Positions 8,913-17,986 of a DNA stretch of 17,986 nucleotides are shown one piece after another; position 1 is the first letter of the stretch; the number at the start of each line of letters is the position of its first letter. This DNA is from Funneliformis mosseae. Its lineage: Eukaryota; Glomeromycota; Glomeromycetes; Glomerales; Glomeraceae. The DNA lies in contig CAJVPP010001769.1 in assembly GCA_910592005.1 (NCBI GenBank), positions 1 to 17,986 of the forward strand. The letters run 5' to 3'. The notes under the pieces are model-generated. The model was given only the letters and a program-made list of their open reading frames with translations. It had not been told where the DNA came from and did not search any database. The position numbers and the translations under genes are program-made.

Positions 8913-9269
8913 TTATTGGTAACAGATTTAAAACTGAAAAAGTCATAGATATTTGATGAAAGGAATTGTATTCTGAATTATACATAAGTGTAATTTGAGA
9001 TAATGTAACATGTTATCCAGTAGTATTATAATCAGTGGGTGAGTTTGTATTTTTTCTTATATTACCAATACTATTATTTATATTTCTAGTTAGACATAAA
9101 TTTCTTTAGTATCTAAACTGGCTATAGTGAGAACAAGGTCTTTTAAGTGAATTGTTATAATTTCTTGCAATATGTATTTTTTAATGATAGTTATGATAGC
9201 TAATGCCTATGTTAGGTCTATTATTTTGATTATATCAGTTATTTTCTCTATTATTTTGATTACCTAAAT

Positions 9270-10483
9270 AGTTTTATTGCTTACAATCTTTAGTAATATA
9301 TCTAGACTGTCTGCAATTATAGCAATCTTAGTTTTTATAATTATTATTATTATCATTATTGTTATTATTTCTCCAATTGTTATTAGTATTAGTTAAATGC
9401 AAAGTAGTATTTTAGAGCTGTGATGTAGTATTTGAAGTTATTAATAGCTGTTTAAATTCTTTTATTAGCTTCTCATTATTTCTATCAATAAGCTGTTGTA
9501 TATCAGGAGTAGCGGTAGAATCTTCAACAGTATTGTTATCATTTTAGATTAGATATGCTTACTTAGAAAGTGTACTATCTTTTGATAATACTGCTTTAAT
9601 AGCTCATACTTAATCAATGACTTCTTTCAAATTACATGATACTGCAGTAATGTAGAATTCAAGTCAAAATCTTTGCAAAAATTGCTCAATTTTCTCATTC
9701 TCAGGCATACTGTAATTAGGATCAAATTTAAAATACAGTAATTTAATATTAGTAGTATAACCTTTAACAGATTGTTCAGGACATTTTATACATCATCTAA
9801 GTGCAAAATGCCATTGTGTCCTTTGATAAGTTATGCAATAATGTCTTAAAAAATGGTAAACAAAAGATCAATATTTATATTATCAATCAGTCAAATTATT
9901 CTAGTATCACAAATCTTTTTTATTCTTAGTTTTATTGTATCAGATAAGGGCTGATCTTTTCAAAAATGATAGAATTAGTATAAGACATTATTTGTTAGAA
10001 ATTTCATTTATATTTTTAGTATTATTATATCTTTCTAATCAATCATAAGGGTCTTAGTTTCTACCCTTAAAAGTTGGCAAATTCACAATTTAGCTTCTTA
10101 TTATCTGTTAAATTTAACAATTCTGAAAATAGTTTATAATTCTTTCATCATTTAAAAGAAATTTTATTCGTCTTAGTTATTAGTATCATTTATATCGAAT
10201 GGATCTTTATCTTTATCATTATCAGAGTTATGATCTTTAGAATCAGAAATAGAGGAGAAGAAGAAGAAGCTATCATAATAGGAACAATAGTTTTTCTATT
10301 TACTAGTTTTCTTAGATTTAGACTTTTTGGTTTCAGTTTGATTTTGTGAGTGACAGATTTTGATTTAAAGTACAATAAGCTTAAATTTTTATGGTTTAAG
10401 GTTTCTCTTTTATTTTTCAATTCTAGTTTAAGTGATCTTTTGATATTCCTATAAGAACTAGAGGTTGAAGTATTAAATTTCAA
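9270..10483 (-). pseudogene. Gag relic of element 1 with CCHC zinc knuckle
   Basis: The - strand shows a Lys/Ser-rich start (about 10190-10483), then capsid-like segments such as YFKFDPNYSMPENEKIEQF (about 9690-9740), an acidic helix (TATPDIQQLIDRNNEKLIK), an Asn run, and at 9283-9324 a knuckle CYNCRQSRYITKDC. The usual His of C-x2-C-x4-H-x4-C is Tyr (CAT to TAT) and a Gly is Arg, both explained by transitions. Several in-frame stops. Gag would form the virus-like particle and bind RNA; this copy cannot. Confidence 0.75.
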
Positions 10484-10560
10484 AATCAGTGGATTAGGTT
10501 TTCTTTCACTAGGGGTAATATCAGTAAATATGATATCATCAAACTCATATTTCTCTTAAG

Positions 10561-11589
10561 AAATGTAGATTCCTTTTTCTTCTGACACTGGCTTAATTAT
10601 AATATTACTTCTAAGAGTTACTGTTTTCTTAAGTTTAGTCATTATAGATAAATTTTGGTTTAATGCTAGAAAGATAACTGATAGGTTAATATATTTGGAT
10701 AAGTCTACATGAAGGGATAAGGAAAAAGCAAAAGTTCGTGATATACTTGAATAACTAGTTAAAGAGCTTAGTCAAGAGTGTAAAAAGGTTGCTTATTGTA
10801 GACAAAGGCTTAAAAAGTTTGCTTTTAAGAGTATTGTCGAAACTCAGCAGTAGTAGCAGATTTAGCTATTTGAAAATTTTAATTGTTTTTCCAGTGTATT
10901 ATCTAATGTCTAAAATAAATTTAACTTACTCAAAAAAATATCAAAATGAGGTTATCAAAGTTGATAGTAGAAGTGCTAGGTGATAAATGATATATGAAAA
11001 ATCTGATAAGAGAATAACTTTTACTATATTATGTTCTTTCTGAAAATGCTATTGCTGATGTAATCTTTGGTGATTAAATATGTCTTTAAATAAGTTTATA
11101 TAGTATTCTCATATATTATTACTATGCTAATTAGAAAAAGAAAGTCTTATTATTATCATTAAACATTAATGTATAATTCTTGCAAACTACAACTATTAGA
11201 TAGGATATTCAAGTAGTTTATTCTTTTTAATTGAGCAGTAATTTTCCAATAGTTTACAAGTTTTACTTCAGAATAGTTATCAGAAATGTTTATACAATTA
11301 TTACAAACAGATATTTAATTGATTTTAAGTAATTATATTATTAAAATAATATGTTTATTCATAAGTAAAATAATAAGAATAAAATAAAAGAAAAGGAAAT
11401 AATAAAGAAATGATGAAAGGAAAAGAAAAGAAACAGAATACTGAAAATAAAATGCAATGAGATAGGCTAATTGCCTTTAAAACTACTAAAACTTGTTAAG
11501 TTTCTTACTTCTTATTTTTACATAAACTAAAAAGCTACTTATTTATATAAAATAAAATACATAGAAAGATATAACTAATATATTATATA
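10561..11589. other. AT-rich stretch, probably leader/LTR remains of element 1; no gene seen
   Basis: It lies just upstream (on the - strand) of the gag relic, where a 5' LTR and leader would be expected. I find only a short internal near-repeat (AAAAAGGTTGCTTA near 10780 and AAAAAGTTTGCTTTTA near 10813) and a purine-rich run near 11370-11440. No primer-binding site, LTR ends or coding signal can be named. Confidence 0.5.
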
Positions 11590-11724
11590 TATCTACTATA
11601 TTTACTATATCAACTATATCTATTTTGTCTAATATGTCAATTATATCGATTATGTCAAATATATTATATATGTCAAACATGTCAAAAATGTTAACTATGT
11701 CAGATTTGTCAAATTAATCAATTA
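11590..11724. repeat. 9-bp minisatellite (TGTCAAATA-like), about 15 copies
   Basis: The sequence can be cut into 15 consecutive 9-mers beginning at 11590 with the consensus TGTCAAATA or TATCNANTA, without a phase break. Because the period is a multiple of three, the - strand has a stop-free tripeptide repeat (x-D-I) through the whole array. TATTTATATAAAAT-like sequence lies just to its left, as at the second 9-bp array. Confidence 0.85.
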
Positions 11725-12359
11725 TTTGCATCACATATATTGCATTACATTTACCTGTTTATAATATCACTTTTTTTATATAAGGATTCACATATATCAG
11801 TAAGAAATTTACTATTACTAAGGTTAAATAGAATATTTTTAGTCTTTATGAGATGTTTTTTAAGCTTTTCGCATTTTTTTTTAAGTTCTCTTCATTAGTT
11901 AAGTTAGAAAAATTAGTAAAAATCTAAGATGAAGATTCTCACTCCTCTTTTGGTAGATCTTAACCTCTAGAATCTTGCTAAAAATTAGAATAGTATAAAT
12001 CTTCTCATGTAACTTCATTTAGAATTAGTTTTTATTCAAGTCAAGAATATCTTGAATTTTTTGAATCTATATCATACTTAAATATAGTATTAGTTCAGGC
12101 TCATCATTATTAATATAAGTAAAAAATTTTCAGTAATTATTATGTTCTAACCACTTTTACTTCTATAAATTATCCCAATAATTCAGTGATATATTTGGAA
12201 TTACCTTTTATTGTGAAGTCTGATAGCTTATCAGCTTTTCATTTAAGGGTATTAATTGTTGTATCATTTATTCTCTCAAATTTGCTTCTACTATCTAAAA
12301 AGAATTAGAGATCATTAAATTATCTATTTTAGCATTTAGATATTATAATGATATAAACC
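11725..12359. other. AT-rich stretch with short open - strand fragments, unassigned
   Basis: The - strand contains broken coding-like fragments (for example WKADKLSDFTIKGNSKYITE near 12180-12260 and INDEPELILYLSM near 12080), but no family can be named. They follow the transposase-like helix-turn-helix fragment on the same strand and could be its continuation or another element. Confidence 0.35.
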
Positions 12360-12605
12360 ATTTATCTGATTTTAATTCTTTCTTTTGAACTATATAAGAC
12401 TGACACATTTTTCACATTACTAGCAAAAGCTTTGATAATAATAAAAAAGCAAAACTCAAGGCTTTTAATAAAAGAATATTGTCAGTAATAATGAGACTAG
12501 CTTTGAGTGTGTTATCTACTCATATTATTAATGCTTCTTCAATGAAAGGGAATAGAATTTTCTTATCATATTTCAAATTAGCTTAGTATAAATTGATATT
12601 TACTG
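12360..12605 (-). pseudogene. Fragment resembling the CENP-B/Tc5 helix-turn-helix of Pogo/Tigger transposases
   Basis: One - strand frame runs about 60 codons with two stops: LFPFIEEALII, TGA at a Trp position, VDNTLKASLIITDNIL, LLKALSFAFLL. This follows the pattern of the second DNA-binding domain of Tigger/Pogo transposases (pF..lE.aL..W......g..itd.il..kA..fa). In another frame SSKERIKIR may be the following F-K-x-R-x-x-I segment. The expected next parts, a gESgSap stretch and the DDE catalytic domain, were not found. Role when intact: DNA binding for a Tc1/mariner-type transposase. An alternative is a chance match within a retroelement. Confidence 0.45.
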
Positions 12606-12839
12606 AAAGAATAGCTCATCATATGTTTTAGATTGGTTAAATTTCAAGGACAACTTTTCATTTATTGATACCTGTTTTTTTACTGATAAATTATACTATT
12701 TATTTTCTTCTTTATTATATTTTCTCTTATTATTTTCTTTATTATCTGAATTAGGAAATGTGTATTGAAACTGTGTAAATAAAGTTGAGGATAGTAATAT
12801 ATAAAATTTGATTTAGCTATAAGATTTATTGAAGGTATA

Positions 12840-13490
12840 AAAGTTAAGCTAGGACAGTTAGATTTCTTATATCTTTCTTATTCGCAATTACTACAATAAA
12901 AAGGCTTTTAAAATTAATCATTTAATAATATTCTATTTAACTTAAATATTATTTAACCAATTTCATCTATCTTTAATTCTAATCTATTAATTCTAGATAA
13001 TTGCAACTTTTCTGACTTTTGTAATTTAAAAGGTGGTCTATAAGCTTTGCGATCTCTCTTATTATTTCTTTTTTAGTAAGTGTATTAGTGAAAGAATTTA
13101 CATTTTTATATATATCACAAATCTGTTTTATATTTTTAGAAGGAACTGGTGAAGATATCTTTTTAATTTACTGAGTCATTTATGATTAGAAATTAGCTTT
13201 TTATTTTTTTTAATAAAAATTGGTATTCAGTTTTTTATTGTATTAATGTATTCTGAATTGTCTTTTGTATATCTTCTAAAAAAATTCCTTATTATTAAGT
13301 AGGATTAATAGAAGGAATTAGTATATAATTAAGATATAATAGTGATAGATCTAATACCTTAGCGTAATTCAAATTTATTATTAAGAATATCATTAATAGA
13401 CCTATATTGACCAATTCTATATACTTCCTTTCTAATATCTTCTCTAACCTCTGATAAGAAATAGGTTTTTTTCTGTGCATTAGTATAACT
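12840..13490 (-). pseudogene. Orphan gag relic with decayed CCHC knuckle
   Basis: On the - strand an open start (ATG at 13478-13480, RKKPISYQRLEKILERKYIE) leads through interrupted frames to AYRPPFKLQKSEKL, INRLELKIDEIG and a knuckle at 12854-12895, CSNCE-stop-ERYKKSNC. The knuckle has C-x2-C-x4-Y-x4-C spacing with Tyr for His and a stop where Gly or Lys is usual. It is distinct from the gag of element 1. No protease or RT follows within 2 kb downstream on its strand, so it is an orphan fragment or its element was interrupted by later insertions. Confidence 0.6.
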
Positions 13491-14590
13491 TAATTAACCT
13501 TTATACTTTTGAATTTTTGTTCAAAAAAATACTACACTTTTATATATATTATTATAGTTAGTTCTTTAAGAGGCTTATGAGTGATAAGCGAAGCAATATT
13601 TATGAATGATAAGCAAAAAGTTTAATTTGATAATTAGATTTAGAAGAGTATCAGTAAATTAACAATTTATTTAATAACTATAACAATGGAATACTACTTC
13701 AATCAGCGCTCTGTACTATATAATTATATTAAGAGAATTAAACTAAACTATTTAATAAAACTATAAGTTAGACATACTGTTAAGCTAAAAGAAATTATCC
13801 TCTATTTATATAAAATGAAAAATATAAAATTATTAAAAATATAAAAGAAATAAATATAATAAATTAAATATATGAAATAAATCAAATAAAATAAATAAAG
13901 AAAATATATTGTATAAAAGAAATAAATGACATAAATGACATAGATAACATATATGATTTCTTAGGGATCAACATTATCCTTTAGATCATCATTATCTATG
14001 TATTCTTCTGTATAATATCACTTTTCTTTAAGATTTTATGTTTTCGCATAAATCTCAGTAGCCTTATCAATTAGATCATTATATTCTGCTATTAATAGTT
14101 TAACTATCAATTTAAGGGTGGTTCTTTTACTTTGTGTAATCTGTGCTGGTCTAAGAAATTCAAAAAGATAATATATTCATATAGATATACAATAGTAATG
14201 TTTAAATAACTTTTTAATATACACTGAGCAAACTATAGAGTCTTTTATTTTTTCTATAAACTTTCTAAGATAAAAGGCATTTGTCAATATTAGAATACGA
14301 TTGTTCATTCATTTAATCTTTTATAATATTTGATTTGTAAGGGAGAACTTCATTTCTAAGGACATAGTTTTGCTGTAAGGTGAAGAATACATCTTAATTT
14401 CTTAGGATATGGTAAGTTACAGATTAGTATAATTAATTAAAAATTCTGGAAAAATGTTTCAGTATAGGTAGGAGATGCTTTCAACTCTTTTATCTTATTA
14501 ATTTATCAATTTCAAGTTAGACTTCCTCCTATTTAAATATCTTTCAGCTAAAATATTCTAATATTTTTCATAAATTTCTTCAATTTTCAA
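13491..14590. other. AT-rich stretch between retroelement relics; likely LTR/UTR remains
   Basis: It lies between the orphan gag start and the integrase end of element 2, where the 5' leader/LTR of one and the 3' LTR of the other would be. It includes a short GC-richer island near 13680-13712 (CAATCAGCGCTCTGTAC), a pair of TATGARTGATAAGC words at about 13577 and 13602, and the second 9-bp array. On the - strand GGAGGAAG near 14521-14530 could be a polypurine tract. LTR termini could not be established. Confidence 0.4.
13815..13958. repeat. Second 9-bp-period minisatellite (ATGACATAA-like)
   Basis: Consecutive 9-mers such as ATGAAATAA, ATCAAATAA, ATGACATAA, ATGACATAG and ATAACATAT run without a phase break, clearest at 13873-13958 and more diverged before. 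The GACATA core is also that of the array at 11590-11724, but there it lies on the opposite strand. CTATTTATATAAAAT precedes it. Confidence 0.65.
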
Positions 14591-14619
14591 TCAGCACAAT
14601 GGGCTGAGGCAGATCAAGT

Positions 14620-15670
14620 TAGTGATATAATCTATCACTATTTATAGATGTTTTTAGAATCTTCCTGTCTAACATTCTCAATTTGTATATTCCATTTCCA
14701 AGATCAGCATGAATGTAATACAGTCCCTTCCATCTTTCCTTAAGCTTCTTTTTATATTATAAATTACTTTTATATATTAGAACTAATTCTCTAACTTTAA
14801 AATTAACACTTTCTTTCAATTTGCGATCATGTTACTCCTTTTGTTTTTTTTGAGAGTTTTGAATATTATTTTGTACTTATTGTGTTTTATTACCCATCCT
14901 TTCAGTTATTTGTCATATATAATTAATTAAATCTTCTTGTTTAGCTAACATTACATTTTGCATATCTGATGTTTGTACTTGAAATTTGATTATTAATGTA
15001 GCATTTTTCCTATAGGTTAAGTAAAAAGGTTCATGTCATATGATACTATGCTTTTTTGTATAATATGCAAATAAGATGGATGGTAGAAAATCATTACAAT
15101 TATTTTTATTTTCATTTGCAAATTTTGCTAATATTTCACATAAAATTCTATTAAATTGTTTGACAAGATCATTAATTTAAGAATGATATGTAGTTATCAA
15201 CTTATGTTTTACTCCTAATTCTTTACATAGAGAATCCAGCATTGGATTTACAAAATGTGTTCCTCTATCAGTTAATAATTCCTTAGGGTATCCATATTTA
15301 CAAATTATATTCTCATAAAAGAAAGAAACTACTGAGAATGCTTTTGCATTCATGAGAACTCTAGCTTCAGGTCACTTAGTCAAGTAATCAGTTGCTACTA
15401 CAATATATTTATTTTCTTTGTTCATTATAGATAAAGGTCTAACAATATCCATTCCTATTTGATTAAAGGGTTGTCTAACTTTATAGAATGCAATAGCTCA
15501 GTCCTCTTATTTTTATCTCTCCTTTGAAATTCATCGCAAGTTTGAACATATTATCATACATCATCATACATTTGTAGCCAATAGTATTTTATTTTGACTC
15601 TCCTGTAGGTTTCTTCTAATGCAAAATATCCTGCCAAAGGATCAGAATACAAATTGTATAATATAATATT
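14620..15670 (-). pseudogene. Integrase relic of element 2 (HHCC finger, DD35E core, GPY/F)
   Basis: The zinc finger reads LYSDPLAGYFALEETY...YYW...TCDEFQRR: both His positions are Tyr and the last Cys is Phe. The core has GMDIV (Asp codon at 15447-15449), TDRGTHFVNP (Asp at 15267-15269) and LVKQFNR, where the catalytic Glu is Lys (codon 15159-15161). The spacing is 60 then 36 residues, that is DD35E. The C-terminal part VRELVLIYKSNL and ERWKGLYYIHADLGNGIYKL corresponds to the GPY/F region. In-frame stops occur at Gln, Arg and Trp positions. An intact enzyme would insert the cDNA; this one is dead. Confidence 0.85.
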
Positions 15671-16049
15671 AACTTCATTAATTTTTATAACTTTCAAAGA
15701 TTGTTGGGATTTCTATTTATTTTTTTTATAAAGCTATCCTTCTATCACAATAAAATATCTTGACCTTCTTTTAATTGCTGCTTGTTGCTATTAGTTTAAA
15801 TGTATTAGCATTTTAAGTTCTAATAAATAGTGTACTAGTGAAAAATATGTATCTGAATCCATAGTTAGGTTGAAATCAAAATCTGTTATCTGTGAGAGTG
15901 TTCACAAGAATAAATCCGTTTGCTTTTGTAAATTTATTGAAGAACTCTTTAGTGTTGTATCTGACTTAAAGTATCTACTTTTAAATGAAATTTTCAGAGT
16001 GATTAATAATTTTATATCATAAGAATTAAAAGTCATTAGCCAACATTCA

Positions 16050-16300
16050 AAGTAGCATGATCAGTTATTACTATAAATTTATATCCATGTAAATAATGAT
16101 GATAATATTGCACTGCCCATATAATAGCTAAGCATTTTACTTCAGTTGCAGAATATTTTCTTTTAAGAGGTCTCAAAGTTCTATTTACATATGCGATTAC
16201 TTATTTTCTTTTCTGATCATTCTTTTAAGAAAGAATTGCTCCTAAAGTAAAAGAAGAAGCATCAATATATAAAATAAAAGATCTCTCAAAACCTAGATAT
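16050..16300 (-). pseudogene. RNase H relic of element 2
   Basis: The - strand reads FILYIDASSFTLGAIL, then VIAYVNRTLRPLKRKYSATE, VKCLAIIWAVQYYHHYLHG and FIVITDHATL. The three catalytic acidic residues visible here are kept: Asp at 16261-16263, Glu at 16141-16143 and Asp at 16060-16062. Stops before VIAY and after GAILS break the frame. Its role would be degrading RNA of the RNA-DNA hybrid in cDNA synthesis. Confidence 0.85.
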
Positions 16301-16365
16301 ACAAGAATAGGTGGAGAAATCAAACATCTTTTCAATCATTCAAAAGCATCTTGTTGCTCTTGTGT

Positions 16366-17060
16366 TCAAATGAAAAGAATATTCTTTTTAAATAATCTGT
16401 TTAAAAGTTCGACGATATTAGCAAAGCCTTTTATGAATCTTTTATAGTATGATATTAAAGCAATGAATCCTCTAAGTTGTGTTAAATCTTTTGGTACTGG
16501 AAAGTTTTTTATAATAGCTATTTTATTTGGATCTGTTTGAATACCCTCTCTGCTAATCACATGTTTAAGGAATGGTAATTCTTGTTCAAAGAAAAAACAC
16601 TTTTTTGAGTTTAGTTTTAGTTCAGCTTATCGCAAATGTAAAAATACTTATTCTAGTTATAGGAGATATTTATCAAACATTTTAGTGCCAATGTTAATAT
16701 TATCAATATATACAATTATATTTTGTCATAAGTTATTACGTAAATAGTGCAAAATTCAAAGGGCATAACATTAAACTTATATATGTTAAATCTAATAATG
16801 AAAGTAGTCTTTTTTCTATTCTTAGAATCTAATTCTACTTGTCAGAAACCACTTGCAAGATCTAGGGAAGTAAACCATCTAGATCCTTCTAACGTTTCTA
16901 ACATATCATCAATGTATGACAAAGGATGGTTATCCTTTTTAGTAATGCTATTTAGCTTATAATAATCAACACATAAATGTTTCTTGCCATTTTTCTTTTC
17001 CACTACTACAACAGGTGAAGTTCATTGACTTTTGAAGGGTTGTATAAGTCCTGATTTTAG
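16366..17060 (-). pseudogene. Reverse transcriptase relic of element 2
   Basis: In order on the - strand: GLIQPFKSQ, VVVVEKKNGKKHLCVDYYKLN, NHPLSYIDDMLETLEGSRWF, TSLDLASGF followed by TGA at the Trp position, QVELD, FNVMPF, VYIDNINIG, and finally REGIQTDPNKIAIIKNFPVP and LRGFIALISYYKRFIKGF, the thumb/connection. The catalytic YxDD is YIDN (16699-16710), so the second catalytic Asp is Asn, a G-to-A change. Family identity is very clear; function is lost. Confidence 0.88.
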
Positions 17061-17550
17061 TAGGTAATCAATTTTTTCTTTTATAAACTTTTAGATTTAT
17101 ATAAGATTCGATAGAACCTTTACTTGATTAGCATTGCATTTTCAGTGTAAATAGAATGTGTAATAACATTTATTTTTCTTAACTAATCATTTTTCCAAAT
17201 AAATAGGTTGATATATTGAGACATAAATTCATTAAATCTTTTTAATTGTTGTGTTATTAATCATCTAGTATAAAAGGCTTCTTTTTCTATTTCCTTATAT
17301 TAATAAAAGCATTCCTTTATATTTTGATTTTTCATAATAGACTTTCTAACTTCTTGTCAATTTTTTGAATTTCTTTAACTGAGATTTCTTCAGAGTAACA
17401 GAATAATCCTTCTTATTCATTTTCCTCTTTACTCTTTTCTTTATATTCTTCTTTTTTATACTCTTCCTCACTTTCATTATTATCAATTTATTCAGTTCTA
17501 ATTAAAGGTGATTGGTGAAATTCAATAGGGATATTGATTATGTGTTCTCC

Positions 17551-17820
17551 CTAGTAAAATGTTATAATTTTATTTCTGTAGCTTATTTCTGCATCTGTCT
17601 TCTCTAACCAATTATTTCCTACAATTGCATCATAGAAATTTGTTTCAGTTACAATTACGTTAAAGAAAATTATTTTTCCCATTATTCTTAATGGAATATT
17701 TATAACTATTCCTATAGGTTTTCTTCTTTCACCATTTACATTAATCATTATTGTTTTCAATTCTTTTGTATTTGCATGCCAAGTTTCTTAAGTAATGCAT
17801 AAGATATACCGTATTCTCCT
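17551..17820 (-). pseudogene. Aspartic protease relic of element 2, cut at its active site
   Basis: From the junction downward the - strand reads SGEYGISYALLKKLGMQIQK, a frameshift near 17761, then VNGERRKPIGIVINIPLRI, FFNVIVTETNFYDAIVGNNWL. These are the strands and flap of a clan AA retropepsin (the IVGNDWL-like motif is typical of Ty3/Gypsy). The active-site Asp should directly precede the S-G at 17814-17819, but there the sequence changes to the repeat at 17821. Confidence 0.75.
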
Positions 17821-17900
17821 GATTTTAAGCACCACCCGATTTTAAGCACCACCCCGACTTTGGGTGAAAAAGTCCAAAAAACAAAAATAAGCACCACCCA
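17821..17900. repeat. Edge of another repeat element: tandem GATTTTAAGCACCACCC
   Basis: GATTTTAAGCACCACCC is repeated exactly at 17821-17837 and 17838-17854, followed by CGACTTTGGGTG, and AATAAGCACCACCCA recurs at 17886-17900. The block abuts the retroelement protease sequence. Short subterminal repeats at an abrupt junction suggest the end of a DNA transposon, the rest of which lies outside the window. The remaining 86 bases are AT-rich and featureless. Confidence 0.55.
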
Positions 17901-17986
17901 CATTTAAATAAAAAAAATATATAACATTTAAAAATTCAAAATTAAAATTTTATTAAAATCATTCTAAAAAAAACTTTCTATTCATC

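Larger units (their letters stand above)
7250..10560 (-). mobile_element. Decayed Ty3/Gypsy-type LTR retrotransposon, element 1 (gag-PR-RT only)
   Basis: Reading the - strand from high to low coordinates gives a Lys-rich gag start, capsid-like sequence, CCHC knuckle, aspartic protease and reverse transcriptase, in the order of Ty3/Gypsy and related LTR elements. After the RT catalytic motif and its following helix the similarity fades near 7250-7330; no RNase H or integrase is found, so the element is truncated or decayed beyond recognition. Stops and frameshifts occur throughout. LTRs could not be delimited. Domain relics are listed separately. The RT differs clearly from that of element 2, so these are two lineages, not two copies. 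Confidence 0.8.
14600..17820 (-). mobile_element. Decayed Ty3/Gypsy retrotransposon, element 2 (PR-RT-RNase H-IN)
   Basis: Going down the - strand: protease C-terminal part (17551-17815), RT (about 16366-17060), RNase H (about 16050-16300), integrase zinc finger (about 15560-15660), DDE core (about 15140-15480) and GPY/F-type C-terminal domain (about 14620-14800). This order, with integrase after RNase H, is diagnostic of Ty3/Gypsy. The gag and the first protease residues are missing because another repeat starts at 17821. It is better preserved than element 1 but has many stops and lost catalytic residues. Confidence 0.88.

Noticed and set aside
11590..11724. CRISPR-like array
   Set aside because: Units are contiguous 9-mers with no spacers, in a eukaryotic repeat block.
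13680..13715. tRNA gene or tRNA primer-binding site
   Set aside because: On the - strand AGAGCGCTGATTG recalls a tRNA D-arm/anticodon region, but no T-arm, acceptor stem or TGG-type primer-binding site can be folded or aligned.
13491..14590. Defined LTR pair for either retroelement
   Set aside because: Candidate TG...CA ends and a TATAAA-like word exist, but no long direct repeat could be confirmed by eye in such AT-rich sequence.
7250..17820. UGA read as Trp (mitochondrial code or mitochondrial origin)
   Set aside because: Several conserved Trp codons are TGG in the same relics, UAA stops and frameshifts are also common, and the left part contains spliced nuclear-type genes. Decay explains the TGA codons better.

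Overview
This window looks like nuclear DNA of a fungus, most probably an arbuscular mycorrhizal fungus of the Rhizophagus type (Glomeromycotina). The reasons are an AT-rich background, short GT-AG introns of about 60-115 nt, genes that resemble lineage-specific expanded families, a eukaryotic gene of the prokaryote-type Uma2 nuclease family, and a dense graveyard of decayed Ty3/Gypsy elements. The organism is an inference from remembered family resemblance; no database was consulted.

Left third (1-6.3 kb), a gene-bearing island on the + strand. First comes the 3' part of a gene ending at 903, then a small gene at 1037-1558. Both are unrecognised proteins with a C-terminal zinc-ribbon-like Cys/His cluster, so they look like distant relatives. 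Next is a multi-exon gene (1750-4241) of unknown function that carries two +1 frameshifts and a GC-rich repeat inserted in its first intron, with a 24-bp minisatellite just upstream of its ATG. After a 0.7-kb spacer holding duplicated 20-50 bp blocks comes a clean six-exon gene (4954-6302), whose splice phases all agree and give a 337-residue Uma2-like putative nuclease. This is the best-supported complete gene.

Right two thirds (6.3-17.8 kb), a very AT-rich repeat graveyard with all recognisable coding remnants on the - strand. Element 1 (about 7.3-10.5 kb) reads gag - CCHC knuckle - aspartic protease - reverse transcriptase and then stops. Between 11.3 and 14.5 kb lie a second, orphan gag fragment with its own decayed CCHC knuckle, a stretch resembling the CENP-B/Tc5 helix-turn-helix of Pogo/Tigger transposases, and two 9-bp-period minisatellites. 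Element 2 (about 14.6-17.82 kb) reads protease - RT - RNase H - integrase with zinc finger, DD35E core and GPY/F domain. Its catalytic residues are partly lost: YIDD to YIDN, the integrase Glu to Lys, and zinc-finger His to Tyr. It is cut at the protease active site by another repeat that starts at 17821 and runs out of the window.

None of the retroelement remnants can make a full protein. Nonsense changes at conserved Trp codons read TGA in the four clearest cases, next to CAA-to-TAA and CGA-to-TGA changes, as expected for decay by C-to-T transitions. I see no tRNA, rRNA or CRISPR array. No compact multi-gene system is demonstrable; the items most worth following are the spliced Uma2 gene, the doubly frameshifted unknown gene with its intronic insertion, and the paired zinc-ribbon genes.
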